Positions 30,872-41,879 of a stretch of DNA of 64,000 bases are shown one piece after another; position 1 is the stretch's first letter; the number at the start of each line of letters is the position of its first letter. Origin of the DNA: Hawksworthiomyces lignivorus. Taxonomy: Eukaryota; Ascomycota; Sordariomycetes; Ophiostomatales; Ophiostomataceae. The notes under the pieces were generated by a model. It saw nothing but the letters and a program-made list of their open reading frames with translations. It had not been told where the DNA came from and ran no database searches. The position numbers were made by a program, and so were the translations under genes. The stretch is taken from assembly GCA_002917075.1 (NCBI GenBank), contig NTMA01000130.1, positions 1-64,000 on the forward strand. Direction: 5' to 3'.

Positions 30872-31968
30872 TCATGGCTTCGCTGCGCGGTTGAGGAGCC
30901 GCTGCTCTACATAATCCAGCACGGAGATGTTCTCGACCACGGCAAGGTTCTCCACCTCGGCGAGAAACTGCTTGTCCGGGTCCTGACCGGGGGCGAACAT
31001 CTGAGGCTGCTGGGTCTGGCCCAGCTGCTGGGCCATCTGGCTGGCGGCTGGATTCGGAGAGAGATATTAGCTATCGGTACAGGGCAGACAAGAGGAACAA
31101 AAGACAGAGGAGGAACCAGGCTGTGAGGTTTGCTTACCGTTGTCGTTGCCCAAGAGGAAGTTAAACACGAACTGTAGGCCGAAGATGCACAGGAAGTACC
31201 AGCTGATGCTCGACATCCAGCGGGGGTCCATGTCCTTGGTGGCGACGCCGGCCTGGAGCATGCTCTTGAACTTGATGGTCAGAGGGAAGGGCAGTTTCAC
31301 TGGAGAACAGGGTGACGCAGTTAGCCTCAACACGTGCCTAGAAAATCAATCTCGCATAATAGCAACAGAAGAAAATAAAAAACAAAGACGAAAAAAAAAA
31401 AAAAAACGTACTGATGACGTAGCCGCTGAAGAAGGCGTTGATCCAGCTCATGATGAGCGTGTTGGGGACAATCATGGCCAGGTTGCCCTTCATCATACCC
31501 ATCATGCCGTCCATGGCGTTGGGGTCGGTCATGGGGTTCGGCGGGGCCTGGCCGCGCTGGTCGGGGGCCTTGAGGTACGCGCCGGACTCGTAGGCAGCCG
31601 TGAGGTGCTCGCGGCGGACGGCAAACGACTTGGGCGAGAGCACAAAGTGGTTCGTGCGCACGTTGATGCCGTGCAGCAGGCTGCGCTGCTCGCGGATGGC
31701 GCGCAGCTCGAGCTTCTTGGGCGTGGCCGTCATGAGCACGTTGGCGTAGTAGCGGAGGACGCCGGTGAGGATCATGACGACGGTGATGGGGAAGAGGATC
31801 CAGTACCTTTGGGGGGGAGCGAGTTAGATGCCGCTGCCAGCTCGATAGATGCTCGTAAAGGAAGGGGGAGCACAGAGAGAGGGACAGAGGACACAGAGGA
31901 GACAGAGGAGAGAGAGCCTACAGCAGCTGGGGATCCCGAGGGATCGACTGGACGGGGACCTGCGCCAT
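30872..31968 (-). CDS. EMC3: ER membrane protein complex subunit 3
   Basis: Four exons, 31968-31922, 31806-31412, 31299-31138 and 31047-30872, encode 259 residues, the usual EMC3 length. Marks: IPRDPQLLYWILFPITVVMILTGVLRYY (first TM), MMGMMKGNLAMIVPNTLIMSWINAFFSGYVI (second TM), VKLPFPLT with KFKSMLQAG, MDPRWMSSISWYFLCIFGLQFVF (third TM). A cytosolic Gln-rich tail follows. EMC3 is a YidC/Oxa1-like core subunit of the EMC insertase for tail-anchored and multi-pass proteins. A T18 tract follows exon 2 on the coding strand. It faces the Spc2 gene across 573 bases. Confidence 0.95.
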
Positions 31969-32541
31969 GATGGATGGCTTCGGGTAGACAGAGGAAGAAA
32001 ACGGATAATTGCAGGTACAGCCTTGCTCTCTTCTTCTTCTTCCGCTTCGGGTGGCCGGGATGAAAACGGGGGAGACGGGTGGCGGCAGCTCTTCGTTTGT
32101 CGACGTCGTGAAGTTTGGTTAGCTTGGCGAAACAGGGGAATCGACCATCCCTCCAGAGTGCTGCGTCTTTGGCCTCGATTGAGATTTTGCGTGCGGGAGA
32201 CTGTGCAAGACAGTCCATACTGTGAGCCTTATCGCACTGTGGCGGCACATCAACTGCTGGTTGAGCACAAGCGCTGAACGTCAGGCCTGTTTTGGCGTTA
32301 GCGCACGGCAGACAGGCAGACGCGCTCTGCTTTTGGCGGGGCGCGCCCCCTAAGACTCGAAGACTCGTGTCCTGTAATTGCAGCGTATTAAGCAGTATTA
32401 AGCAGTATTGCAGTATATTGTTTTTTTAAGGAGCTCCGACGAAAGTAGCCACATATCTCACAAAAGCTCTTGAGATGCACTTCTGCCGATCCTCGAACTG
32501 ATGTCCTTTCTGGCAACCTGCACATAGCAACCACCGCCATC
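31969..32541. promoter_or_regulatory. Divergent promoter region, EMC3 / SPC2
   Basis: 573 bases between head-to-head ER-biogenesis genes. A short direct repeat of GTATTAAGCA occurs twice near 32385-32404. Shared regulation is inferred only from orientation. Confidence 0.45.
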
Positions 32542-33361
32542 ATGTCTCAAGAACGGATCACCGTCTACAATCTGGCGGGTAAGTAATGGAGGAGCTTCTC
32601 CTTGGCTCAATTTGCAGAAAGCACAACAACAGAAGACAAGAGGCCTGGCTCATGCTAATGCCCTGGCGCTGTCACGAGCAGACCTCAAGAACACCTCGGA
32701 CGATGCCATCCCCAACTACCTCAACTCGCTGCGGTTCCGCCAGTCGCACCGCCTGACCGACGTCCGCCTGGCTCTCGGCTACGGCGCCCTGGCCCTGGCC
32801 GCCGTCTGCTTCCTGTGGGACTGGAAGCTCGGCTTCGACCGCACCAAGTACTGGTCGGCCGCCGCCGTGCTGGTGTACGCCGCGCTCAACGCCGCGCTGA
32901 CGCTGTGGAGCCGCAACGTCGAGGGCAGCACCGTCTACGTCGGCACCGCCCCCGACGGCGTCACCACCCTGTCCATCGCCACCTCGGCCGAGAAGTACAC
33001 CCCCGTGTACAACGTCGACGTCACCGTCACCTCCTCCAGCGGCACTCCGCCCCCTCGCACCATCCACATCGCCCGCGCCTTTGCCGACTGGTTCGACAGC
33101 GCCGGCCACTTTGTCGCGCCGCCCTTTCAGAGCATGCTGGCATCAGCGGTGCCGGTCATCGGGCAGGCCGACCCGAAGCGGGTCGTGTCCGCCGCGCCGT
33201 CGTCGTCTTCCGCCGCCGAGCCAAAGTACAGCGCCACCATGCTGGCTGCGCTAGCCGCGGCCTCGGCAGCAGACGGCGCCAGCGAGAGCGACGCGGGCGC
33301 GTCGTCGTCGGCGACGGCGACCGGCAGCCAGAAGAAGGCAGGCAAGAGACGGAAGGCATAG
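32542..33361 (+). CDS. SPC2: Signal peptidase complex subunit 2 (Spc25 family)
   Basis: Two exons, 32542-32578 and 32682-33361, encode 238 residues. MSQERITVYNLADLKNTSDDAIPNYLNSL is followed by FRQSHRLTDVRLALGYGALALAAVCFLWDWKLGFDRTKYW, and then by a second hydrophobic segment AAAVLVYAALNAALTLW. This two-TM hairpin with a large cytosolic domain (GSTVYVGTAPD, IHIARAFADWFDSAGHFV) is the SPC2 layout. The subunit supports the signal peptidase at the Sec61 translocon. The C-terminal 40 residues are Ser/Ala-rich ending in KKAGKRRKA. The 103-base intron splits an Asp codon. Confidence 0.93.
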
Positions 33362-33873
33362 GCACCAAACTCACATAAGTTTAAAACTTGAGCACTCCCC
33401 TATTCCCCCATTTTCTAGTTTATTTTTTTATGTTTCATTGTGAATTTTACTGTTTTTGGCGGCATGGGCTGGGATGCGTTGGGCTGGATTTGATTTTCAT
33501 CAGTGTATCTTCTTAGTGTTTGAAAGGACTCAAAAAAGCAATGGCATGTGTGTTCTCGAGGTAGAGGCGCGGCTCAAAAAGAAAGAAGATAAAAAAAGAA
33601 TAAAGGTCCAAAAATACGATTGTGAAATTTTTGAGTATATGCTTCTCTCTAATCTAGATACTATGAGCGTGAGAGAGAGTTAGCCTCGACCAAAGATGCT
33701 TCCTCTCGCCTATATACGTACGACCTTTTATTGCAGAATTTCTTTTTGCGGGATTGTGCCCCCCCTTCCCGTCTCCAGAACTCCACGAATGCAGACAGAC
33801 CGAGAAATAAATAAATAAATAAAGAGCCGCTCGGATACCTCCGGGTGCCGCGAGCAGCGCTCTGCGAGCCGCC
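33362..33873. other. Convergent 3' intergenic region
   Basis: A+T-rich 3' UTR space between SPC2 and MMS19 genes with a short (AAAT)n repeat near 33805-33822. No gene. Confidence 0.55.
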
Positions 33874-36800
33874 TCACGCGGCCACCTTGGTCCAGCTCTC
33901 GCGGGCGCGCTGGGCCACCTCGCGGATCTCGCGCACGCGGTCGCCGCAGGCCGCCGCCAGAGCGCGCGCCAGCCGCGGCTCGTACGGCAGCAGCAGGCCC
34001 TCCTCGTAGTGGGCGGGCAGCTGGGCGACCAGCAGCAGGGCCTGCTTGCGGCAGGCGGGCGTCGGCGGCGGTGTTGAAACAGTAGCAGCGGTAGCAGTAC
34101 GGGACACTGCGCCGCCGTCTGCGGCGAACACGCGCACGGCGCCGTCGATAACCGTCTTGAGGTGGCCGCGCAGGGCATCGGCGCGGTGGGCGGCTAGCAC
34201 GGCGGCCAGCACGCGCAGGGCGGCGGCGACATCGCCCCACTGCGGCGCCAGGGAGGTGACGGCCGCCACCAGGATGCGCACCAGCTGGCCACCGTCGACG
34301 TCCTCCTCGTAGACAGAGAAGGGCATGCCGCGGACCAGCGCCAGCACCGCGACGGCGTGCACGGCGCTGACGCGCTGCGCCGTGGCCGCCGCATCCGCCG
34401 CCTCATCCGCAGCCGCAGCCGTAGCCGCGGCCGCGGCCGCGGCCTTGCGCGGGAACGCCAGCGGCAGCAGCGCCTTGGCCGTCTGGCCGTACAGCCACTG
34501 CTTGGCGATCGCTTTCACCACGGCGTGGTCGTCCGCCGCCAGCACGCCGCGGTCCGACGCCAGCAGCCCGCCCAGCAGCCGCGCCATCTGCAGAGCCGCC
34601 GCGCTGCTGCTGCTGCTGCTGCTCGCCGACACGTGCTGCGCCGGCGCAAACGCCAGCATGCCCGCTAGCTCCCGCACGTCCTTGTCCAGCCGCGCGGCGG
34701 CGCCGGCCGCAATGGCCACGAGGCGCCCAAACTGGTTAGGCGTGAGCGTCGGAGGAGCGGCGGCGTCGCCGGCGGCCGCAAGTTTGGCCTTGGCGGCCTC
34801 GATGGTCTTCTGCCACTGAGCCTGGTTTTCGGGATACTGTGCTTTGCTCGCGCCAGTCGAGGCCGCTGCCGAGTACTTGTTCGCCACGACCGTCGCAATT
34901 CCGTTGCGCACAAGCCGCGTCCGCTGCGGCAGTTTGTCCAAGGTGTCGAAGTCGTCCAGAAGATTCAGAGGCGAAAGGGATAGATCAGCCTAAAGATGTT
35001 AGAAGAAACTGGAAACAAGGCAAGGTGGAAGGGCGGAGGGGATATACTAACCAGGCTTGCAATGACTGACGGCCAAAGCCCCTTCAAGATGCCTAGAGAG
35101 AGCACATCTACGCGGCCATCGTGGTGGCTGTGGAAAAAGGCTGGCTTGCCTGTGTAGTCTTCGTGGAACAAGCTGCATGCTGCCTCGTGCAGCTTCGCTT
35201 CTTTTTGCTGTGCTTCGTCCAGATCGCGGACGACAAACGTAGCCAGGCTGGACAGCTGGTGCAGATACTGGTCCTGGCCGTCGAGCGCGAAAGAAGAAGG
35301 CGAAGAAGAAGAAGAGAGATCAAAGTCGGCGCTCAGGTCGAGCTGCGCGCCGCCTTCTGCGGTGGCGGTTGCGCGGAGGTAGAGCCGCCGCACAACAGAA
35401 GCCGCCTCGTTGAGGTAAGCCTGGAAGGCGAGCAGAAGAGACGCCTGCTTTTTGGCGTCTGCCTCTCCGTCCTCTTTCGTCTGCTGCTGCGGCTGCTTTT
35501 TGGTCTTGTCTGCGGACGACGGCACGACGCCGCTCTGCGCAAATGCCTCTCGCAAGTTGAGGACGGCGCCGTAGATGCCGGCGAGGACGGCGTTTGATAC
35601 TTGGAAGTCTGCCTTGGCATCTAGCAGCCGCTCCAGCGTCGCGTAGAGCGCCTGGGTCAAGGTCAAAAAGTGGATGAGTGGCGTGCTGCCCTGCTCCTCT
35701 GGGATGGAGATGGATCCGCAGCCGATGTAGGCGACGCGCGACAGAGCATCTTTCAGAGCTGCGAGCGCCTCTGGTGAGAGGGCCGGCAAGGACGCGAGAT
35801 CGGCCGGCGTTCCCGCAATGGACAGCACAGTCTTCTCGACGAGGAAGGCAAAGCCCTCGGGGTACACGGATGTGGCCGTTTTCAGGGCGAGCATAGCTTC
35901 GTGGGCCAGCGGCTGGAAATCGTCTCGCAGGAAGGCAGCAGCTGCCGCCTGATCGGGAGAGGAGGCATAGAGAATGCGAGGAGCGAGGGTCTCAAAGATC
36001 TTGGTGCACTGCTCGGGCCCGTAGAGTAGAGGCCGTACCGGAACGCCAGAAGCAGAAGACGAAGCAGGCCCCCGCTGGACAGCGAGCGCGGCCAGGCCCT
36101 TGATCACCTCGGCGAGAATGATGGGGTCCTGGTCCTGCGCCGCCGACACAGCCGCCGAATCCCGGAGCGTATTGTCCCACAAGCGCAGATATACGCTGTC
36201 CAGCAAACCAAGAATCGTTGCGTCGTGGCTGTGGAACGCGGTAACGACGGATTCAGAAGCGCTTGCTCTTGTTTTCTGGTCTTCCTCTTCCACCAGAGCG
36301 TTGCGGGTCTGCAACAGATTGTTGAGGGCTCCGACCAGGTCGCGTGTGTGGTTTGTCGTCTGGTTTGGCAGCTGCAGGTCCTTCTTCACCGCTGCGACGA
36401 TGGGATCCACGGTCAGGTCAAAGGCGCCGTAGCCGCCGCGTGCGGTGACGTTGAGCAGCTGGCCGGCGGGCGTGGTGAAGGTCGAGTTGGCCAGGTCGCT
36501 GATGCAGTCGGCCAAGACGAGCCCGACAAAGTCCTTGAGAGCTGCGGCGGCCTCCGGCGCGTCCTGCTGCATGTCGTTGAGCCGCGTCGAGATTGCCTGG
36601 ATGACCCGGAGCGTCCACTCGATGGACTCGGGCACCTCTCCGTGGCGGACCTCGAACTTGAGCGAGTTCCAGATGCGGCTGGTATAGGGAACCACGGTCT
36701 GCAGGGGGAGCGGAAACGCCTCCACGCAGGCGTGTATTGTCCTCAGGACGTCGACCTGGAGGAGAGTGTCAGCAGAGAGCCCGCAACAGAGGAGAGGGAA

Positions 36801-37912
36801 AACAAAAAGAAAAGTCCTACCTTGACGGACACGGTGAGGGCGTCGCCCTGGTCTAGCTTCTGCAGCAGAAAGTCGAAGACGGAGGCGGCGGCCAGCGAGC
36901 TGGCCAGGAAGCAGCCGCGCAGGGCCGTCTTGAGGTCGTCGACGGTGGTGCCGGCGGGGGTGGCGGACGACCGCATGGAGATGGGGAAGTAGTCGGAGGC
37001 GGCCTTGAAGACGTCCTCGGCGGCGGCGGGGGCGAGCGGCGCGTAGCGCTCGAGGACGCGGCGCAGGATGGCGAACCAGCGCAGCAGGTTGTCCGGGTCG
37101 CGCTCGTGGCGGCACAGCTGCAGCAGATCAGCAAGAAAGGGGGCCGACGGGCCGCCGGTCTCCTGCAGGCTGGCCAGGACGGCGTCGTCGCGCACCAGCA
37201 GCGCCACCAGGTCGTAGATGGCCCGGCGTGTGGCCGCCGCCTGCAGGCGGAAGTCGTCGCCGAGCTTGGTTATGTGGGCCAGCACGGCGGCCGCCATAGC
37301 CGGGCGGAAGTGCGTCATGGCGCAGAGGCAGCGCAGCGCCGTAGCCGCGGCGAGGATGCCCGCCTTGTGGTCGATGGCGAACATGGCGCCGAAGAAGGCG
37401 ATGAGGTGCTCGACTAGAGAACGAGCAATGCAAGCGTAAGCAGATTACCTGGACATGGGGTTAAGCACCAGACTGGGGCGCAGAGAGAGAGAGAAACGCA
37501 CCCTGCTCGACCCGCAAGACGTCTGGGTCCAAGACTTCCAAAGTCGTCGCCAGAAAGCCTAGAGCTGCAGCCAGTCAGCAATGATCCATGCTGCACATTC
37601 CCAAGTACGAGATCTACCCCGGCTCTCACCTTTGGCCCGCACAATCACATCGCTGTCTGCATCGTCACCGCTGTTGTTCGGCATCCACTGGTTGATGGAC
37701 TGCGCCCAGCTGAGGACGGCCGCGCTCTTCCGTGGAGCACTCCGAATCGCTTTTGTCCAGTCAGCCAAAAAAGAATCCAATCGAAAAACAGCACGCTCCA
37801 TCTACCGATACAAAAGCTTCATACCGTCTGCTGCCTTGCCGGCTAGCTGCCGCTGCTCATCCTCGTCGTCGGCCAGCACATAGCTGGTGGCCAGCGAGGT
37901 GAAGTCGGCCAT
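33874..37912 (-). CDS. MET18: MMS19/Met18 HEAT-repeat adaptor of cytosolic Fe-S assembly
   Basis: Six exons, 37912-37825, 37749-37630, 37564-37502, 37413-36821, 36755-35052 and 34989-33874, encode 1227 residues. The N-terminus carries the MMS19 N-domain: LATTLEVLDPDVLRVEQVEHLIAFFGAMFAIDHKAGILAAATALRCL, later FRLQAAATRRAIYDL, then CRHERDPDNLLRWF, and DYFPISMRSSATPAGTTVDDLK. A long alpha-helical HEAT-like region follows. The C-terminal third has KLPQRTRLVRNGIATVVANKY and ends in degenerate helical repeats. In yeast and human this CIA targeting complex member delivers Fe-S clusters to DNA polymerases and helicases such as XPD. The protein is somewhat long for the family because of Ala/Ser-rich loops. 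All junctions are in phase. Confidence 0.93.
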
Positions 37913-38203
37913 GAGGACCGCCGGCAGAAAGACTTCAATAAATTATGTATATATACGATTACGGCAGCGTATTATATATGAGTGATGCGTCTTTTTTGCC
38001 GATGCTCTAATGTGCCTGCTTTTGCCCCGGGCCGAGAAGCTGTCGTCTTGCAGCTCAAAGCCTTATATATAAGATTTGTGGTTTTCCGAATGGATTTGTG
38101 ATGACGAGATTTTGCATATCGACGATTATCGCAGGTCCTGGTCGAAGTAGCATTTGTAAGACGGCAGGTGGCAAGAGTACCTAGAACAGGGCGATAAGCG
38201 ATA

Positions 38204-38243
38204 AGAGCAGTGGAGAGCAGTGGAGAGCAGTAGAGAGCAGTGG
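38204..38243. repeat. 10-bp tandem repeat, four near-copies
   Basis: Unit TGGAGAGCAG, with one or two changes in the outer copies. Lies in the MET18/MTD1 intergenic region. Confidence 0.75.
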
Positions 38244-38547
38244 GGGAGGGGCTGCCGTCGAGAACAAAAAGAGAAACTCTTCAATGAACCATCAATGACC
38301 ATCAATGACCAAAACAGGCTGCTGCTCAGTAAGTAATAGAAATAATAAGTCCAATAGCGTCCAGCAATAGCCAATACTGACCAGTAGCAGACCTGTTAAT
38401 AACTAATTCAATGACCTAGAATGCCCCAGAATGGCTGCAAGGGCGGGACTGACAGCAGTCAGCTCCGTAGTCGGGGCGAATTGGCTGCTTGGCTGTTAGC
38501 CGGCAGTTGTACAATTTTCTGAGCTAAATTTTTCCCGCTCCATTTAA

Positions 38548-38572
38548 TTTTTTTTTTTTTTTTTTTTTTTTT
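38548..38572. repeat. T25 homopolymer
   Basis: Uninterrupted T run in the intergenic region; length may vary or be mis-sequenced. Confidence 0.85.
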
Positions 38573-38748
38573 CCTTTGGCTCTTAGGATTTCGATTTGAC
38601 GTCCTTTTCTTGTCCCGTTGCTGTAGAAGAAGAAGAAGAAGAAGAGAGAAAGAGTAGAAATAGAGTCATATAATGCGTTCGCTACGCTTAAAGCAATCCT
38701 TCCTTCTTCTTCTGCCGTCGACGTCGTTGCCAAGACTGCCCTCTTGAG

Positions 38749-38750
<2 letters not shown>

Positions 38751-38779
<29 letters not shown>
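38751..38779. repeat. (TCTG)7 microsatellite
   Basis: Perfect tetranucleotide array of about seven units, about 250 bases before the MTD1 start and within its presumed leader or promoter. Confidence 0.9.
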
Positions 38780-39030
38780 TTTCTTTTCTTCTTTTTAGTT
38801 TCGTAATAGCCGGGCGCATTCAATTTTTTATTTTCCATGTGAGTCTTCTGCTCTCTCCACGTCAGGTCCATGCTCTTTCTGTAACACTCTCATCGCCTCA
38901 TATGAGCTCTCGTTTGGTCAATTGAACCGACTTGGGCCAGCTTGGGTCAATCTGGGCTGGTAGGCTTTGTTCTCTCTGGCTCGTGACTGACGTTCGTCTT
39001 CTTGTCAGCTTTCCTCGACGCCCCTTCACA

Positions 39031-40191
39031 ATGGCCGACGTTCCCAAGACTTGCAAGGTCATTCTGGCCGACACCATTGCCAAGAACCTCCTGGCCGAGG
39101 TCAAGCAGTCCCTCGAGTCCCTGAAGCAGGAGCAGGGCATCGACCGCCAGCTGTGTCTGGCCGCCTTCCTGGCCAACGACGACCCGGCCGCCGTGAAATA
39201 CGCCGAGTGGTCGCAGAAGACCTGCCAGGAGAAGTGAGCCGACCCGTGCGGCGTTGCCTAGAACTAATCAAGTGCTGACCTCCTCGTCTTTTCTCTTCTC
39301 GCAGTGGTTTCGGCTTCCAGCTCCACCGCGTCGACAAGGATGCCCTCGAGGAGGCGATCATGAGCGCCAACGCGGACGCGGCCGTGGACGGCATCATCGT
39401 GTACTACCCGGTGTTCCCCGGCAACCCGACGCACGACCGCTACATCCAGGAGACCGTGTCGCTGGACAAGGACGTCGAGGGCCTGTGCCACCGCCACCTG
39501 CACAACATGTACCACAACATCCGCTTCCTGGACCAGCCGGCCAACAAACTCAAGTCGATCCTGCCGTGCACCCCGCTGGCCGTCGTCAAGATCCTCGAGT
39601 ACCTGCAGGTGTACAACACGGTCATCCCATACGGCAACCGCCTCTACGGCAAGACGGTCACCGTCATCAACCGCTCCGAGGTCAACGGCCGCCCCCTGGC
39701 CGCCCTGCTGGCCAACGACGGCGCCACCGTCTACTCGGTCGACCTGACCGGCACCCAGGTCTTCACCCGCGGCCAGGGCATCCGCCAGCCGCGCCACCAG
39801 GTTCACGACAAGGACGCCAGCTTCGGCCTCGCGCAGTGCCTGCCCCTCTCCGACGTCGTCATCGGCGGCGTCCCCGCCGAGTCCTTCAAGGTCCCCACCG
39901 ACCTGCTGCGCGAGGGCGCCGTCTGCATCAACTTCTCCTCCTTCCGCAACTTTGACGGGCCCGCCGTCAAGGAGAAGGCCGCCATCTACGTGCCCTCCGT
40001 CGGCAAGGTCACCATCGCCGTGCTGCTGCGCAACCTCGTGGTACGTATAGAGTTTTTTTTTGAGTTTTTTTTTTTAAAAAAAAAAAAAAAAAGAAAAGAA
40101 AAAGAAAGAAAGAAAAGAGTAAAATCGACGTACTAACAAGTGAAAATAGCGTCTGACGGTCAACCGTCACGCCATCAGCAAAAAGGAGTAA
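39031..40191 (+). CDS. MTD1: NAD-dependent 5,10-methylenetetrahydrofolate dehydrogenase
   Basis: Three exons, 39031-39233, 39305-40040 and 40150-40191, encode 326 residues. This cytosolic enzyme oxidises methylene-THF to methenyl-THF in fungal one-carbon metabolism. Family marks: CKVILADTIAKNLL, NADAAVDGIIVYYPVFPGNPTHDRYIQETV, DVEGLCHRHLHNMYHN, LPCTPLAVVKILEYLQVY, YGNRLYGKTVTVINRSEVNGRPLAALLANDGATVYSVD (Rossmann part) and the end VTIAVLLRNLVRLTVNRHA. The last exon is only 14 codons, and intron 2 (109 bases) contains T- and A-rich tracts including an A17 run. Residue order and length match Mtd1 rather than the larger C1-THF synthase. Confidence 0.95.
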
Positions 40192-40863
40192 CGCATAGGA
40201 TTACAGATGAGGATTAAAAAAAAAGGATGATTTGGTTAAATGCATATAGAGATATACAGTTCAAGCTTGGGAAAAGGAAAACAGAGGATTAAAAAAAAAA
40301 CGAATATCATGCAAGCCACAGCTTCCATAGGCTTGCCGGAAGAGGTAGAGGAAAAGTCGAGACAAGGAGGGCGTTTTATTTTGTCTGCTTAAGCACCATT
40401 TTTGGTAAATTTTATACTATAAATATATATATACCACCGTCCCAGACGCATTTTGATATCTGTTTGACTGTCATTTCCTAGGAGAATTGTGGTCACAAGG
40501 TGCGAAATTCAGAAAGTAGAGAGAGATGGCATTTGCTTTTGCTATATACTTATGAAAATATTGTTACACTGCTTTTAAGTTTTGTCGTCGACGTACATGG
40601 ACATTCCCTACATGAAACCTGCCGCCGATTTGTCTATATCCAAAGCGTTCCCCTTCCCTCCTAGCCGACATGCATCCCTAGTCATGCTCATGAACTGGAA
40701 AGGACATATACTTTCGTCACCCGTGCCATTCAATACCAAATTGAGCGGCATTTTCTTGCTGCTGCTGAGTCGATCACACCACGTACTCGATCCCGCCCTT
40801 CGGGCTCCTCTTTTTCTTTCGTACACTACCTCCCTCCGCCTAGCCTGTTTGCTGCAGCGCCCT
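40192..40863. other. Convergent 3' intergenic region
   Basis: 3' UTR space between MTD1 and the RRM gene. A+T-rich with A9-A11 runs and a TATAAATATATATATA tract near 40420. No gene. Confidence 0.55.
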
Positions 40864-41879
40864 CTACTCGGAAGACGATCTCGGTGCCTCGCCCTCCCTG
40901 TTGGAGGCGGCGCGGCGGCCGCCGGGGGTGGCGTAGTCGACGCGCAGCTGGCGGGTGCCGACGGTGTGGCCGGCGAGGCGCTCGAGGGCGTTGGTGGCGT
41001 TTTCGATGGTGTCAAAGTCGGCGTGGGCGTAGCCGCGGGGCCAGCCGGTGGAGCGGTCGACGGCGACGCGGACGGCGCGCACGCCGGGCAGGTCGCGGAA
41101 GGTGTCGTTGAGGTCGGCGTCGGTGGTCTCGTAGGGCAGGTTGCCAATGTAGAGCGACGTGGTGGGCTCCGAGGGCGAGTTGACGTCGGCGCCGCTGGGG
41201 CGACCCGCGGCCCCGGCGCCGGTGCGGCGCGTGCGCGGCAGCACCAGCATGCGGCGGCCGTGCCAGAACATGCCGTTGGCCTCGGCCAGCGCGCGCTTCA
41301 TGGCGTCCTCCTCGGCGAACCACACAAAGCCGTAGCCCCGGCTCAGCCCGCGCGCGTCCCGCGACACCGCCGCGCTCTTCACCTCGCCGTAGTGCCCAAA
41401 CGCCTCCGTCAGGTGCGCCTCCGTCGCGTCAAACACAATGTTGCGCACAAACACCCCGTACGGCGTCTCGTCGCTCGCGCCCGCCGCCGCGGGCCCCGCG
41501 CCGGCCTCTGCTGCTGGTTCTGGCGCTGCTTCTGCTGCTGCTGCTGGCTCTGCTGTTTCTGATGCTGCGGCACCAGCAGGCTTCTGCTCTTCTGCGGCCC
41601 GGGCGGTCTGCGAGAAGCACCGGGCGGCCGCGGCGAACCGGGCCACGGGTGCTGGCCGGCACGCGGCCTGGCGAGCGATGGAGCCGGCGAGCGGCGCTGT
41701 GGCAGGGCTGGCGGCGGCCGAGGCGCACCGCGATGCCGAGGCGGCCGACCGCAGGATGGCACGGCGGACAGAGTGCCTATCAAATAAGGAAAAAAAATAG
41801 TATCAGCATTGAAGCTCGAGTTCGATAAGAGATTGTGCAGCAGACGGGATCGGACGGCTGGCATAGAAGACACTTACAT
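40864..41879 (-). CDS. Two-RRM RNA-binding protein, probably mitochondrial
   Basis: Two exons: 41879-41878 (only the A and T of the start codon) and 41776-40864; 304 residues. The intron (GTAAGT...TAG, 101 bases) interrupts the ATG itself. After M comes HSVRRAILRSAASASRC and further Arg/Ala/Ser-rich, acid-free sequence to about residue 60, as in mitochondrial presequences. RRM1 is about residues 105-180: YGVFVRNIVFDATEAHLTEAF (RNP2) and GLSRGYGFVWF (RNP1). RRM2 is about 210-285: SLYIGNLPYETTDADLNDTF and GWPRGYAHADF. An Ala/Glu/Pro-rich linker precedes RRM1. It resembles fungal mitochondrial or nucleolin-like RRM proteins; the RNA target is unknown. There is no other in-frame ATG before RRM1, so the split start is needed. 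Confidence 0.83.

Larger units (their letters stand above)
37913..39030. other. Divergent intergenic region, MET18 / MTD1
   Basis: No supported gene. Several simple repeats cluster here: a 10-base unit TGGAGAGCAG in four near-copies (38204-38243), CAATGACCAT-type repeats near 38284-38312, a 25-base T run (38548-38572) and a TCTG tetranucleotide array (38751-38779). Confidence 0.6.
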
